Assembly (NCBI RefSeq): GCF_029633825.1
Contig: NZ_CP090642.1
Location: 868,001 to 932,000, forward strand
Direction of reading: 5' to 3'
DNA: 64,000 nt
DNA from: Burkholderia contaminans
GTDB taxonomy: Bacteria; Pseudomonadota; Gammaproteobacteria; Burkholderiales; Burkholderiaceae
The position numbers and the translations under genes are program-made. Shown here one piece after another: positions 27,426-36,427 of the stretch (positions are counted from its first letter, which is position 1; every line of letters starts with the position of its first letter). The notes beneath the pieces were generated by a model, which saw only the letters and a program-made list of their open reading frames with translations, had not been told where the DNA came from and did not search any database.

Positions 27426-27890
27426 TCAGTCGGTCGAGGCCTGACGGCCGCCGTCGCGCATTGTCGAAATCGCTTCGACGAGTTTCAGTTCGTCGTCGGT
27501 CGACAGCGTCGTGTCGATCACCTCTCCGCCGAACGGTGCGAGCGCCGTGCTCAGTGCGTAGATATCGAGTTGCGTCGCGGCCAGCCCGAGCGACACGGTG
27601 CCGGGGCGCGCCTTGCGCGCGACGCGGTCGATCAGCGTATCGTCCACCGGCTTCTCGCGCCATGCATCGAGCGACGATTCGATATGCTCGACCACGCTGT
27701 CGAGCAGCGATCCGGGCGGCGTGCGCCCCGGGTCGACTGCATGCGCGCGCAACTGTCCGTCGGCTGCGCACTCGACGATCGCCACGCCCGACAGCGCGAC
27801 GACGTGCCGGTCGCGCAACGTATCGAGTTCGGCGAGCGCGCGATGAGCGGCCGCGAGGTCGGGATAGGACAATACGATCAGCGTGTTCAT
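27426..27890 (-). CDS. DUF1269-like protein lacking the glycine zipper
   Basis: A 154-residue cytosolic protein. The start NTLIVLSYPDLAAAHRALAEL, the segment VALSGVAIVECAADGQLRAH and the end ALSTALAPFGGEVIDTTLS follow the DUF1269 pattern (compare 34461-34916), but the hydrophobic Gly-zipper between them is replaced by a short soluble stretch. Function unknown; DUF1269 proteins appear in stress-response clusters. It starts at 27890 and precedes no obvious partner, with marC upstream on the same strand. Confidence 0.65.
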   Translation of the reverse strand: MNTLIVLSYPDLAAAHRALAELDTLRDRHVVALSGVAIVECAADGQLRAHAVDPGRTPPGSLLDSVVEHIESSLDAWREKPVDDTLIDRVARKARPGTVSLGLAATQLDIYALSTALAPFGGEVIDTTLSTDDELKLVEAISTMRDGGRQASTD

Positions 27891-27935
27891 CAGCCACTCC
27901 GTGTGATCAGGCAGCCGGTTCGGGGTGCGCCGCGC

Positions 27936-28574
27936 TCAATGCGGCAACCCGAACGCGGCCTTCAGGCTCGCGACGATCATCTGCATCGCGATCGCCGCGA
28001 GAATCATGCCCATCAGCCGTTGCGTCACCGCCGTCACGCGCGGCGACAGGTAATGGCCGATCAGCGGTGCCGACAGCAGCGAGACGGCCAGCAACACGAG
28101 AAACGCGGCGAGCCCGAGTGCGAACGCAAATACCTGCCCGGTCGACAACGCGCCATGCCCGAGCACGATCATCGTCGCGATCGTGCCGGGGCCGACGAGC
28201 AGCGGGATCGTCAGCGGATAGATCGCGACGCTCTCGGCCGCGGCCGGAGCGGCGCCTTCGTCGTCGCCCGGCGAATGCTGGCGGCTCGGTGCGCCGTGCA
28301 GCATCGACAGCGCGATCAGCAGCACCAGCAGCCCGCCCGCGAGGCGGAAATCGTCGATCGTCAGGCCGAACACATGCAGGATCGCGCCGCCTGCGACCGC
28401 CGACACGATGCAGCCGACCGTCACGCCGATCGTGGCCGTCAGCGCGACCTTGCGGCGCACGCCGTCCGCCGCGCCTTCCGTCAGCGACAGGAACACGGGG
28501 ATGTTCGCGATCGGGTTCATGATCGCGAACAGCGCCGCGAACACCTTGATGGAGAAAGTCAGGTCGAAGGCCAC
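27936..28574 (-). CDS. MarC family integral membrane protein
   Basis: A 212-residue protein with six membrane helices. FSIKVFAALFAIMNPIANIP and FLSLTEGA near the N-terminus and YPLTIPLLVGPGTIATMIVL in the middle are the two MarC/SNARE-like repeats (NPIANIPxF and GPGTI motifs). The GTG at 28574 is chosen because GGGAG lies seven bases upstream; the frame is open to an ATG at 28658, which would add 28 hydrophilic residues. MarC proteins are inner-membrane proteins of uncertain function, not proven antibiotic exporters despite the name. Confidence 0.87.
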   Translation of the reverse strand: MAFDLTFSIKVFAALFAIMNPIANIPVFLSLTEGAADGVRRKVALTATIGVTVGCIVSAVAGGAILHVFGLTIDDFRLAGGLLVLLIALSMLHGAPSRQHSPGDDEGAAPAAAESVAIYPLTIPLLVGPGTIATMIVLGHGALSTGQVFAFALGLAAFLVLLAVSLLSAPLIGHYLSPRVTAVTQRLMGMILAAIAMQMIVASLKAAFGLPH

Positions 28575-28708
28575 TGGTTCGCTCCCGTCTCGCGTGTCGA
28601 CACGTGCGTCGAATCGCGCGAGGGTTCCGCTTGGTTTCGGATGCACGGCGCACGCCATGCTGCTACGATCGACGCACCGCGTTCACGCATGACGGAGGGC
28701 TCCGACCG

Positions 28709-28927
28709 ATGCAAGCCACCGATACCTTCATGGATCACGAGATTCGCGTCGATGCGACGCGCAACGCGAACGGCGCGTGGGTCGCGCAGGTGCCGATCTT
28801 CCGCGACGGCGCGCCGGTCGACCTGCCCGCGCCCGAGCTCGTCACACCCGAATGGCTCACGTGCGACGAAGCACTGCGCGGCGGCATCGACCAGGGCCGC
28901 GTGATCATCAGGACACGCGACCGGTAG
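28709..28927 (+). CDS. hypothetical small protein
   Basis: A 72-residue protein from the ATG at 28709, preceded by GGAGGG at 28694. It reads HEIRVDATRNANGAWVAQVP, then IFRDGAPVDLP and WLTCDEALRGGIDQGRVII, which looks like a small alpha/beta protein with a beta-hairpin and a C-terminal helix ending in IRTRDR. Such small proteins occur repeatedly in Burkholderia stress clusters. I do not recognise a characterised family. It is divergent from marC. Confidence 0.6.
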   Translation: MQATDTFMDHEIRVDATRNANGAWVAQVPIFRDGAPVDLPAPELVTPEWLTCDEALRGGIDQGRVIIRTRDR

Positions 28928-28965
28928 CGGCAACCGGCGCATCGGCACGCATCGCGCGACGCGAT

Positions 28966-29343
28966 TCACGCATCGAAATCCAGATCGCCGATCAGGATCT
29001 CGCGATCGCGCTGGGTGCGCGTGCTGAAATCGACCGGCAATTCCATCTGCCAGCGTTCGATCGTGACCGGCAGCGCCGCGAGATAGCGATCGAAGCGGCT
29101 GCGGTCGGGCTCGGCCAGCAACGCATCGATCGCATCGTCACGCCACGCGAGCCGCGCGTTCAGCCGGTTCGGCAATCCGACCGTCGACGTGAGCCCGATT
29201 ACGTCGACACGGGTCGGGCTACCTTGCCCGTCGTGCGGCACGACGTCCACCCTCACTTCGCCAGGCTGATACAGGCCGAGTAAGCGCGCCGCGATGCGCG
29301 GCGCAAACTCGGTTTCGAAACGTGCACGTACATCGGGATTCAT
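28966..29343 (-). CDS. hypothetical protein
   Basis: A 125-residue soluble protein with an N-terminal amphipathic helix (RARFETEFAPRIAARLLGLY), a beta region (EVRVDVVPHDG, RVDVIGLTS) and a C-terminus with IERWQMELPVDFSTRTQRDRE. No known family or motif recognised. It lies just downstream (37 bases) of the Rieske/FAD reductase gene on the same strand and could be co-transcribed with it. Confidence 0.55.
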   Translation of the reverse strand: MNPDVRARFETEFAPRIAARLLGLYQPGEVRVDVVPHDGQGSPTRVDVIGLTSTVGLPNRLNARLAWRDDAIDALLAEPDRSRFDRYLAALPVTIERWQMELPVDFSTRTQRDREILIGDLDFDA

Positions 29344-29380
29344 CTCGCCTCCGGGTTCGAATCATGTCGTCACACCGCTG

Positions 29381-30913
29381 TCACGCGGCTGCAATCTGCC
29401 GCTCGAATGCCGCTTCCGCCTTCAGGCTGTCGAGATCGCGGCCAACCGTCGCGACCGCGAGCCGTGTGTTGCCGCGCCAGTACGCGATCGAGCAATCGTG
29501 CGCGCCGAGGTCGCCATCGATCTCGACACGATCGAATTGCTCCGCATGCCCGACATAGTTGACCGTCAGGTCGTAATGCTGGCTCCAGAAGAACGGCACC
29601 GCGTCGAACGGCCGCTGCTGCCCGAGCATGTTGCGCGCGGCGACGCTGCCCTGCCGCTCGGCGACGACCCAGTGCTCGACGCGAATCCGCTCGCCCGTCA
29701 GCGGATCGGGCCAGCGCGCGATGTCGCCGGCCGCGTAGATGCCGGGCGCACTCGTCTGAAGGAAGCAGTCGACCGTCACGCCGCGCTCGACGGCCAGCCC
29801 CGCGTCCTGCGCGAGCGCCACGTTCGGATGCACGCCGATGCCGACCACCACGAGATCGGCCGGCAGCACGTCGCCGGTCGACAGCGTCACGCTGTCCGGC
29901 GTGATCCGCGCGGGTGTCGCGCCGAGATGGAACACGACGCCGTGCGATTCGTGCAGCGCCTGGATCGTGCTGCCGAGCGCTTCGCCGAGCACGCGTGCCA
30001 TCGGATGCGCATCGGGCGCGACGACCTGCACGTCGAGCCCGCGCGTGCGCAGCGCCGCGGCCGCTTCGAGCCCGATGAAGCTCGCGCCGACCACGACGCA
30101 GCGGCGCGCGGTTTTCAGCTTGCCGATCAGCGCGTCGCAATCGGCGCGCGAGCGCAGCACGCACACGTGCGGCAGATCCGCACCGGGCACGGTCAGCCGG
30201 TTCGGCTCGGCGCCCGTTGCAAGCAGCAGCGCGCCGTATCCGACGCGGCTGCCGTCGGCCAGCTCGACCGCCTGCTGCGCGGGGTCGATGCGTACGACGC
30301 GCGTGCCGCACCGCACGTCGATATGGTGGTCCGCATAGAACGACGGCGCACGCAACGGCAACCAGTCGGCATCCGCGGTGCCGGCGAGATAGTCTTTCGA
30401 CAGGTTCGGCCGGTCGTACGGTGGATCGGCATCGGCCGTGAGCAGCGTGACGGGATGCGGATAGCCTTCCTGCCGCAGCGTCACCGCGGCCGCGATGGCC
30501 GCCGCACCGCCGCCGACGATCACCACCGACGCGGGCAGTCCGGCCGCATTCAGCGCGGGCGGCACGGCGGCCGGCCGTGCATCGAGCACGACGGCGCGGC
30601 CGTCGCGGCGTTCGACGCGCCAGCACGGCAGCCCGTCGAGCGCCGGCGCGCGCAGCAACTCGCCGGTGCGCAGGCAGAACGCCGCGTGATGCCACGGGCA
30701 GTGAATCGTGTCGCCCTCCAGCAGGCCGTCGGCGAGCGGCGCGCCGTAGTGCGGGCACTGCGCGCCCACGGCAAACAGCTCATCGGCGCGGCGCACGAGC
30801 AGCACCGCCGTATCGCCGACATGGCCCTCGATCATTGCGCCGTCGGCGAGATCGTCGAGCGCAATGCCTTGCGTGAGATCGGGGCGTGACGACGAATCGT
30901 CGCGTTCAGTCAT
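29381..30913 (-). CDS. Rieske [2Fe-2S] / FAD-dependent pyridine nucleotide reductase fusion
   Basis: A 510-residue redox protein. Residues 15-115 form a Rieske ferredoxin domain with C53-x-H55 (QCPHYG) and C72-x2-H75 (HCPWHH). From about residue 128 follows a reductase with an FAD-binding VIVGGGAAAIAAA, a second nucleotide-binding GASFIGLEAAA and a later YAAGDIARW segment near the FAD, then a C-terminal reductase dimerisation domain. The layout is like AIFM3-type proteins and oxygenase reductases. It probably moves electrons from NAD(P)H via FAD to the iron-sulfur cluster; the acceptor is unknown. The NADP-type formate dehydrogenase gene is divergent from it 240 bases away, which could supply reductant (inference). 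Confidence 0.9.
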   Translation of the reverse strand: MTERDDSSSRPDLTQGIALDDLADGAMIEGHVGDTAVLLVRRADELFAVGAQCPHYGAPLADGLLEGDTIHCPWHHAAFCLRTGELLRAPALDGLPCWRVERRDGRAVVLDARPAAVPPALNAAGLPASVVIVGGGAAAIAAAVTLRQEGYPHPVTLLTADADPPYDRPNLSKDYLAGTADADWLPLRAPSFYADHHIDVRCGTRVVRIDPAQQAVELADGSRVGYGALLLATGAEPNRLTVPGADLPHVCVLRSRADCDALIGKLKTARRCVVVGASFIGLEAAAALRTRGLDVQVVAPDAHPMARVLGEALGSTIQALHESHGVVFHLGATPARITPDSVTLSTGDVLPADLVVVGIGVHPNVALAQDAGLAVERGVTVDCFLQTSAPGIYAAGDIARWPDPLTGERIRVEHWVVAERQGSVAARNMLGQQRPFDAVPFFWSQHYDLTVNYVGHAEQFDRVEIDGDLGAHDCSIAYWRGNTRLAVATVGRDLDSLKAEAAFERQIAAA

Positions 30914-31150
30914 GACGGGCTCCCGAAAAGTCAGGTAACGATCCCATTATCGACATCCCTCCTGAAAAGAACAGGTACAGACGTCCCCGCAGCGCACGCA
31001 AACACGCACTGTAGCTTGTACGAGATCCATGAGGGGCGTAGAACGTCATCAACGTTGCGGCGCAACACGGCAGCCGATCGCCGCGCACGTCGGGCATCCT
31101 GCGCAATCTGCGTGCCGCGCGCCTTCCCCCGTCACCAGGAGTACTACCCG

Positions 31151-32311
31151 ATGGCCACCGTCCTGTGCGTGCTCTACCCCGATCCCGTGGACGGCTACCC
31201 GCCGCGCTACGTGCGCGATGCGATTCCGGTCATCACGCACTACGCGGACGGACAAACCGCACCGACGCCGGCCGGCCCGCCCGGCTTTCGCCCCGGCGAA
31301 CTCGTCGGCTCGGTGTCCGGCGCGCTCGGCTTGCGCGCCTATATGGAAGCGCACGGCCACACGCTGATCGTCACGAGCGACAAGGACGGCCCCGACTCCG
31401 AATTCGAGCGCCGGCTGCCCGAAGCGGACGTGGTGATCTCGCAGCCGTTCTGGCCCGCGTACCTGACGGCCGAACGGATCGCCCGCGCGCCGAAGCTGAA
31501 GCTCGCGCTGACGGCCGGCATCGGCTCCGATCACGTCGATCTCGACGCCGCCGCGCGCGCACACATCACCGTCGCCGAAGTCACCGGCTCGAACAGCATC
31601 AGCGTGGCCGAGCACGTGGTGATGACGACACTCGCGCTGGTGCGCAACTACTTGCCGTCGCATGCGATCGCGCAGCAAGGCGGCTGGAACATCGCCGATT
31701 GCGTGTCGCGCAGCTACGACGTCGAAGGCATGCATTTCGGTACGGTCGGCGCGGGGCGCATCGGGCTCGCGGTGCTGCACCGGCTGAAACCGTTCGGGCT
31801 GCATCTGCACTACACACAGCGCCACCGGCTCGATGCGTCGATCGAACAGGCGCTCGGGCTCACGTATCACGCCGATGCCGCGTCGCTCGCGAGCGCCGTC
31901 GACATCGTCAACCTGCAGATTCCGCTGTACCCGTCGACCGAGCACCTGTTCGACGCGGCGATGATCGCGCGCATGAAGCGCGGCGCGTACCTGATCAACA
32001 CCGCGCGCGCCAAGCTGGTGGATCGCGACGCGGTCGTGCATGCCGTCACGTCCGGGCATCTCGCGGGCTACGGCGGCGACGTGTGGTTTCCGCAGCCGGC
32101 GCCGGCCGATCATCCGTGGCGCACGATGCCGTTCAACGGGATGACCCCGCACATCTCGGGCACGTCGCTGTCCGCGCAGGCACGCTACGCGGCCGGCACG
32201 CTGGAGATCCTGCAATGCTGGTTCGACGGCAAGCCGATCCGCAACGAATACCTGATCGTCGACGGCGGCACGCTCGCGGGAACCGGCGCGCAGTCGTACC
32301 GGCTGACGTGA
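31151..32311 (+). CDS. fdh: formate dehydrogenase, NADP-preferring type
   Basis: A 386-residue D-2-hydroxyacid-dehydrogenase-fold enzyme oxidising formate to CO2. The Rossmann motif GTVGAGRIG is at about 197-205, catalytic R286 is in INTARAK and H334 in TPHISG, and the formate/NAD contact SNSISVAEH is present. Position 223 is Gln (HYTQRHR), where NAD-specific enzymes such as that of Pseudomonas sp. 101 have Asp; Gln223 is the residue known from the NADP-using B. stabilis enzyme. AGGAG precedes the ATG at 31151; the frame is open upstream, but that part is not conserved-looking. Length is the usual 386. Preference for NADP+ is inferred from this residue. Confidence 0.94.
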   Translation: MATVLCVLYPDPVDGYPPRYVRDAIPVITHYADGQTAPTPAGPPGFRPGELVGSVSGALGLRAYMEAHGHTLIVTSDKDGPDSEFERRLPEADVVISQPFWPAYLTAERIARAPKLKLALTAGIGSDHVDLDAAARAHITVAEVTGSNSISVAEHVVMTTLALVRNYLPSHAIAQQGGWNIADCVSRSYDVEGMHFGTVGAGRIGLAVLHRLKPFGLHLHYTQRHRLDASIEQALGLTYHADAASLASAVDIVNLQIPLYPSTEHLFDAAMIARMKRGAYLINTARAKLVDRDAVVHAVTSGHLAGYGGDVWFPQPAPADHPWRTMPFNGMTPHISGTSLSAQARYAAGTLEILQCWFDGKPIRNEYLIVDGGTLAGTGAQSYRLT

Positions 32312-32354
32312 CGCCGCGCGCGCGGCGCACGCCGCACGACTCGCGGCGGCTCAC

Positions 32355-33779
32355 TCAATCGAGGCAGTAGGCGGCGAGCTTGCCGACCGCGATCACCGCC
32401 TGCTCGATCTCCGGCGACCACGGGCTGCTGTAGTTCAACCGGATGAAGTTCCGGTAGCTGTCCGTGATCGAGAACATGTAGCCGGGCCCGATCGTGATCC
32501 CCTGCTCCAGCGCGAGCTGGTACAGCCGCATCGCGTCGATCTGCGCAGGCAGCTCGGTCCACAGCACGTACCCGCCCGCCGGGCTCGAGATGCGCGTGCC
32601 TTCCGGAAAGAACCGCGACACCATCGTGCGCATCAGGTTCGCCTGCTGCGCGTAGGCCTTGCGAATCCGCCGCAGGTGATGCTCGTAGCCGTCGCGTTCG
32701 AGAAACTCCGCGATCGCGAGCTGCGGCAATGACGGCGTCGCGAGCGTGTTCAGGAATTTCAGCTTCTCGACCTGCTCGCGATAGCGGCCCGGCAGCGCCC
32801 AGCCGATCCGGTATGCGGCCGTCAGGCTTTTCGAGAACGACGAGCAATGCAGCACGATGTCGTGCCGGTCGAACGACTTCAGCGTGCTCGGATGCATGTT
32901 GCCGAAGTACAGTTCGTTATACACACCGTTCTCGATGATCGGCAGGTCGGCTTTCGCGGCGAACTCGACCAGCTCGCGCTTGCGTTCGTCCGGCATCTGG
33001 AAGCCGAGCGGGTTCTGGAAATTCGGCATCACCATGCATGCGGCGATCGGCTGCGACTTCGCGATCGCGGCCAGTGCCGCGATGTCGATCCCGTATTCCG
33101 GATGCGTGGCCACCTCGATCGCCTTCATTCCCATCCGTTCGATCGCATGCAGCATCGCGTAGAACGTCGGCGATTCCACTGCAATCGTGTCGCCCGGTTT
33201 CGCAACGGCCTGCAGGCACAGGTTGATCGCTTCCGTCGCGCCGACCGTCACGATGATTTCGTTCGGGTCCACCGACATCCCGTTTTCCAGGTAGCGGCGT
33301 GCGATCTGGCGGATCAGCCGCGGGTGGCCGGGCGGCAGCCCGTCCGTCACGCCCCACAACGACTTGTCACGGCCGGCCGCATACGCGTAGCGGTTCAGCT
33401 TCTCGAACGGAAACAGGCTCGGGTCCGGATACGGCGAGCCGAGCGGCACCGCGTCGTCGGTGCCGATCGAGCGCAGCGTCGACAGCACGAGCCGGCTCAC
33501 GTCCACCGACGACGAGATCGCGATCGGCTTCGACGGCCGCAGCTCGCGTACCGGCGCATGGCCGTCGTCGCGCCGCAGGTTCACGAAATAGCCCGACTGC
33601 GGGCGGCTTTCGAGCAGCCCGCGGCTTTCCAGCAGCAGATACGCGTGCAGCACGGTCGTGATGCTGATCCGGTGCTGCTGGCTCGCCTGCCGCACCGAAG
33701 GGACACGATCGCCGTGTCGATATACGCCCTGCCGGATGAGTCTCTCTATGTCGTTTGCAAATTTCTCGTAGAGCTTCAT
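32355..33779 (-). CDS. MocR-like PLP-dependent transcriptional regulator / aminotransferase
   Basis: A 474-residue protein. The N-terminus (1-75) is a GntR-type winged helix (GDRVPSVRQASQQHRISITT then VLHAYLLLESRGLLESRPQSG), followed by a linker and a fold-type I aminotransferase domain with PLP-lysine in CSSFSKSLTAAYRIGW (about residue 315) and the NPLGFQMPDE region. Such MocR proteins bind PLP and often an amino compound and regulate a neighbouring gene. It is convergent with the formate dehydrogenase gene, 43 bases apart, so it is not an obvious regulator of it. The target is unknown. Confidence 0.9.
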   Translation of the reverse strand: MKLYEKFANDIERLIRQGVYRHGDRVPSVRQASQQHRISITTVLHAYLLLESRGLLESRPQSGYFVNLRRDDGHAPVRELRPSKPIAISSSVDVSRLVLSTLRSIGTDDAVPLGSPYPDPSLFPFEKLNRYAYAAGRDKSLWGVTDGLPPGHPRLIRQIARRYLENGMSVDPNEIIVTVGATEAINLCLQAVAKPGDTIAVESPTFYAMLHAIERMGMKAIEVATHPEYGIDIAALAAIAKSQPIAACMVMPNFQNPLGFQMPDERKRELVEFAAKADLPIIENGVYNELYFGNMHPSTLKSFDRHDIVLHCSSFSKSLTAAYRIGWALPGRYREQVEKLKFLNTLATPSLPQLAIAEFLERDGYEHHLRRIRKAYAQQANLMRTMVSRFFPEGTRISSPAGGYVLWTELPAQIDAMRLYQLALEQGITIGPGYMFSITDSYRNFIRLNYSSPWSPEIEQAVIAVGKLAAYCLD

Positions 33780-34171
33780 CCGCCTCGCCCCGCCAGCGGT
33801 GAACCGGCGTGCGATGCACGGGCGGCATGGCCGCGCCAGTGCACGAAGCCGGATAGCCGTGCCCGGGCGCGGGCGTCCCGGTGCGAACCTCGTCCGTTAT
33901 CGAAATTGAAGGCGGATAGCAATGCGAATCTCATCTAGACAAGGTTCGGCATCCTACTGCGTCATTTCGACGAATGTAAGTGACAGTTTGGCGAGGAAAC
34001 GTGAAATCCGGCCGGCGTGGTGAACAGATTCGAACGCGACGGCAAACGGCCCCGCGCGATCGCTTGGCACGCATTCGCCGGGCGCGGTGTCGGCGCGCGT
34101 CGTCGCGGTTTGCCGATGGCCGTCAAGCGGCAATCACGCGAAGCCCGGCCATGCGCGGGCCCCGCGTGCAC
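33780..34171. other. 392-base intergenic region upstream of the MocR gene
   Basis: No credible gene: open frames here are arginine-rich shadows. It must contain the promoter of the MocR-like gene. At 33981-33992 the 12-mer TGACAGTTTGGC occurs, repeated exactly upstream of the dyp gene. Confidence 0.5.
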
Positions 34172-34426
34172 TCAAGCGTCGTCGACGTTGTCCGCGTAGT
34201 GATCGATCGCGACCTTGCACTCGTCGAACACCACCGTCAGCAATGCGATGTCGTTCGACTCGACCCACTTGCGGATCTGCAGGAATTGCCCGGTGCCGAG
34301 ATCGGCGATGCGGGCCGGATCGTCGGTCGTCACGTCGACGCTCGCGATCGCGCGGTTGCCGTGGCCGGGCAGCGGCGACAGCGTCGCCGCGATGTCGAAG
34401 CGCCGGTACGATTGTTCGATGCGCAT
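34172..34426 (-). CDS. hypothetical small protein
   Basis: An 84-residue soluble protein (FDIAATLSPLPGHGNRAIAS, VDVTTDDPARIADLG, NDIALLTVVFDECKVAIDHY). No family recognised. It lies downstream of the DUF1269 gene (gap 34 bases, same strand), so the two may be co-transcribed. GGGAG stands about nine bases before the ATG at 34426. Confidence 0.55.
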   Translation of the reverse strand: MRIEQSYRRFDIAATLSPLPGHGNRAIASVDVTTDDPARIADLGTGQFLQIRKWVESNDIALLTVVFDECKVAIDHYADNVDDA

Positions 34427-34460
34427 GCGGTGCTCCCTGTGCGGTTCGACAACGACACGC

Positions 34461-34916
34461 TCAATCGAGCGACTGGCGAAACACCTTGCCGCCGAATCCC
34501 GTCACGACGTTGTCGACCGAGAACGGCGTGTCTTCCTTCGCTTCCAGGATGATCGCGACGCTGCCGGGCACGAGCCGCGCCGCAACCGTCTCGACGAACG
34601 TGCCGTCGAGCAGCGCGTTGCCGGCCGCTTCCGCGAGAATGCCAGCCCCCGCACCGGCCGCCATGCCGGTGACCACGCCGAGCGGCCCGGCGAGCAGGCC
34701 GAGCAAGCCGCCCGCGATCGCGCCGATCACACCGCCCTTGAACGGCCGCGATTCGGCGTGGAGGACCGCAAGCTTGCCGGTCGCGTCCTTCTCGACGACG
34801 ACGCCGTTCTCGACGTGGAATCCTTCGTCCTTCTCCGACAGCGCCTCGAAATCGTTCGCGGCCTGGCGGGCCGTGTCGACGTTGCCGAACACGGCGACGA
34901 TCAGTTGCTTGGTCAT
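34461..34916 (-). CDS. DUF1269 family protein
   Basis: A 151-residue protein with the complete DUF1269 layout: N-terminal LIVAVFGNVDTARQAANDFE, a charged segment KDEGFHVENGVVVEKDATGK, a central glycine-zipper hairpin (about 60-97: GVIGAIAGGLLGLLAGPLG and VVTGMAAGAGAGILAE) and C-terminal FVETVAARLVPGSVAIILEA ... GGKVFRQSLD. The zipper probably inserts in a membrane. Function unknown. It is the glycine-zipper relative of the protein at 27426-27890. Confidence 0.82.
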   Translation of the reverse strand: MTKQLIVAVFGNVDTARQAANDFEALSEKDEGFHVENGVVVEKDATGKLAVLHAESRPFKGGVIGAIAGGLLGLLAGPLGVVTGMAAGAGAGILAEAAGNALLDGTFVETVAARLVPGSVAIILEAKEDTPFSVDNVVTGFGGKVFRQSLD

Positions 34917-34983
34917 GCGCTACCTCGCTCGGTTGGATGGTCGGTGGCGGCGCCGCACCGAATGCGGCACGCCGGGGTTCGAT

Positions 34984-35181
34984 TCAGATGCCGATGGCCG
35001 CCTCGCGTGCACGCACCGCATCGACATGGGCGTATGCAGCCTCCCGCTGCAAGCCGGCAACGGACAGCGCGCGTGCAAGCGCCGGATCGGCATCGCGCGT
35101 GTCGCGCGCCAGCCGGTAGGCGTCCGATGCCGCGTGCTGCAGCTCGACCGCCCGTTTCGTTTCGACGGAATGCGTGCTCAT
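34984..35181 (-). CDS. hypothetical small helical protein
   Basis: A 65-residue protein, almost wholly helical and alanine/arginine-rich (ETKRAVELQHAASDAYRLAR, LARALSVAGLQREAAYAHVD). The ATG at 35181 has AGGAGG about eight bases upstream, better than the ATG at 35205. No family recognised. Same strand as the DUF1269 gene. Confidence 0.55.
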   Translation of the reverse strand: MSTHSVETKRAVELQHAASDAYRLARDTRDADPALARALSVAGLQREAAYAHVDAVRAREAAIGI

Positions 35182-35235
35182 CCGGCACCCTCCTTGCAGG
35201 GACATCGGCCATGCATGCGGCTTGCCGCCCGCGCT

Positions 35236-35685
35236 TCACCTGCGCGCCTGCGCATCGTCCTCGACATCGGCGACGTCGGCCGGGAAGCGGTGCTGGCCGA
35301 AACTCAGGATCAGCACGCCGACGGCGAGCAGCACGATCCCGACGGTCGTCATCAGCATCCGCTCGGGGCTGTCGGTTGCCCCGCGCAGTATCAGGTCGCG
35401 CGCGAGCGACGTCATCGCAATGAACAGCGGAAACCGCACGGGCAAGCGGCCGAGCCGCAGGTAGCGCACGTCCATCGCGAGCACCTCCAGATACAGGAAC
35501 ATGAGCAACAGGTCGGTCAGCGACACCTCGCCCGCGAGCACGACCTTCCACGCTTCCTGCGCCATCGCGAACGCGGTCGCGAGCCCGATCACGATCAGGC
35601 CGGCCAGTTCGGCCGCGTGCAGGAAATGGCCGAAGCGGCGGCGTATGCGCTCGGCGGGCGAGCAGGGAATGGTGGTCGTATTCAA
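35236..35685 (-). CDS. psiE: PsiE family phosphate-starvation-inducible membrane protein
   Basis: A 149-residue protein with four membrane helices (AAELAGLIVIGLATAFAMAQ; SLTDLLLMFLYLEVLAMDVR; RFPLFIAMTSLARDLIL; MLMTTVGIVLLAVGVLILSF) and the typical PsiE segments. No ATG suits the length; I place the start at TTG 35685, which overlaps the stop of the upstream LysR-type gene as TTGA and would be read by translational coupling, because no ribosome site is seen. PsiE function is unknown beyond phosphate-regulated expression in E. coli. Confidence 0.75.
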   Translation of the reverse strand: MNTTTIPCSPAERIRRRFGHFLHAAELAGLIVIGLATAFAMAQEAWKVVLAGEVSLTDLLLMFLYLEVLAMDVRYLRLGRLPVRFPLFIAMTSLARDLILRGATDSPERMLMTTVGIVLLAVGVLILSFGQHRFPADVADVEDDAQARR

Positions 35686-36062
35686 GGTGACAGTCGCTGT
35701 GTTGAGGCGTGAGCGGCGCCGGGTGGCGGCGGGAACGTCGCATCGCGCGCGGCGGCATGCACGGTATCGTGCGCGTCGGGCCTGTCCGGCATGCCGGGCA
35801 TGTGCGCGCCGGCCGCACCGACCGCCTGCTCGACCGCGGACAGCGTCCGCCGGCAGCACACGTGGAACGCGTCGCCCGCATCGGTGCAGGCGACGTCGTC
35901 GTGGTCCCGGCACAGCAGCAGGCGGCAGCCGAGATACCGTTCGAGGCCGTCGATCCGTTCGCTCACCTGCGCTTCGTCGAGTTGCAACTCGGACGCCGCA
36001 CCGGACAGGCCGCCATGCTCGACCACCGCGACATACACACGCATCGCTTCCAGCAGGTTCAT
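35682..36062 (-). CDS. LysR-type HTH-only protein
   Basis: A 126-residue protein. The first about 65 residues are a LysR-type winged helix (MNLLEAMRVYVAVVEHGGLS, GAASELQLDEAQVSERIDGL, ERYLGCRLLL, then TDAGDAF). The usual 200-residue effector domain is missing: the rest is a short helix and a Pro/Ala-rich tail. GGAG lies eight bases before the ATG at 36062. It ends in a TTGA overlap with psiE. It may be a decayed regulator or a stand-alone DNA-binding protein. Its promoter region is shared with the divergent dyp gene. Confidence 0.7.
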   Translation of the reverse strand: MNLLEAMRVYVAVVEHGGLSGAASELQLDEAQVSERIDGLERYLGCRLLLCRDHDDVACTDAGDAFHVCCRRTLSAVEQAVGAAGAHMPGMPDRPDAHDTVHAAARDATFPPPPGAAHASTQRLSP

Positions 36063-36427
36063 GATGACGCTCCTCGTGGCTGGCGCAGCGGAACCTAATC
36101 TACTGCACGCGGCACGCACGCTCAAGAGCACAGCGCCGCATGCGCCAGGAGTACAGCTGAGCGGGCGCCGGGCAAAATCCGGCCCTGTTTGACGCATTCG
36201 CATGACAGTTTGGCAATTCGTGTTCCAAAGACCGGCCGAAGCTGCTAGATTGCTTGCTCGACGAGGTGACGCGGTGCGGGCAGGTCACGCGCCCCGTGCG
36301 GCCGCCACCGCTGCGGCCCGTTGCGCGATGCCCGCGCGGCGTCCTTCATCCGCATGACACAAAGAGAACCGTCGCATGACACAGTTCAACCGTTCGCCAG
36401 CGCGCGCCACGGCACTTCCGTCCCGAC
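36063..36427. other. 365-base divergent region before dyp
   Basis: Between the HTH-only gene and dyp. It contains TGACAGTTTGGC at 36203-36214 and a short upstream ORF (36376-36435). An extended -10-like TGCTAGATT occurs near 36240, but no matching -35 was seen, so I do not call a promoter. Confidence 0.4.
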
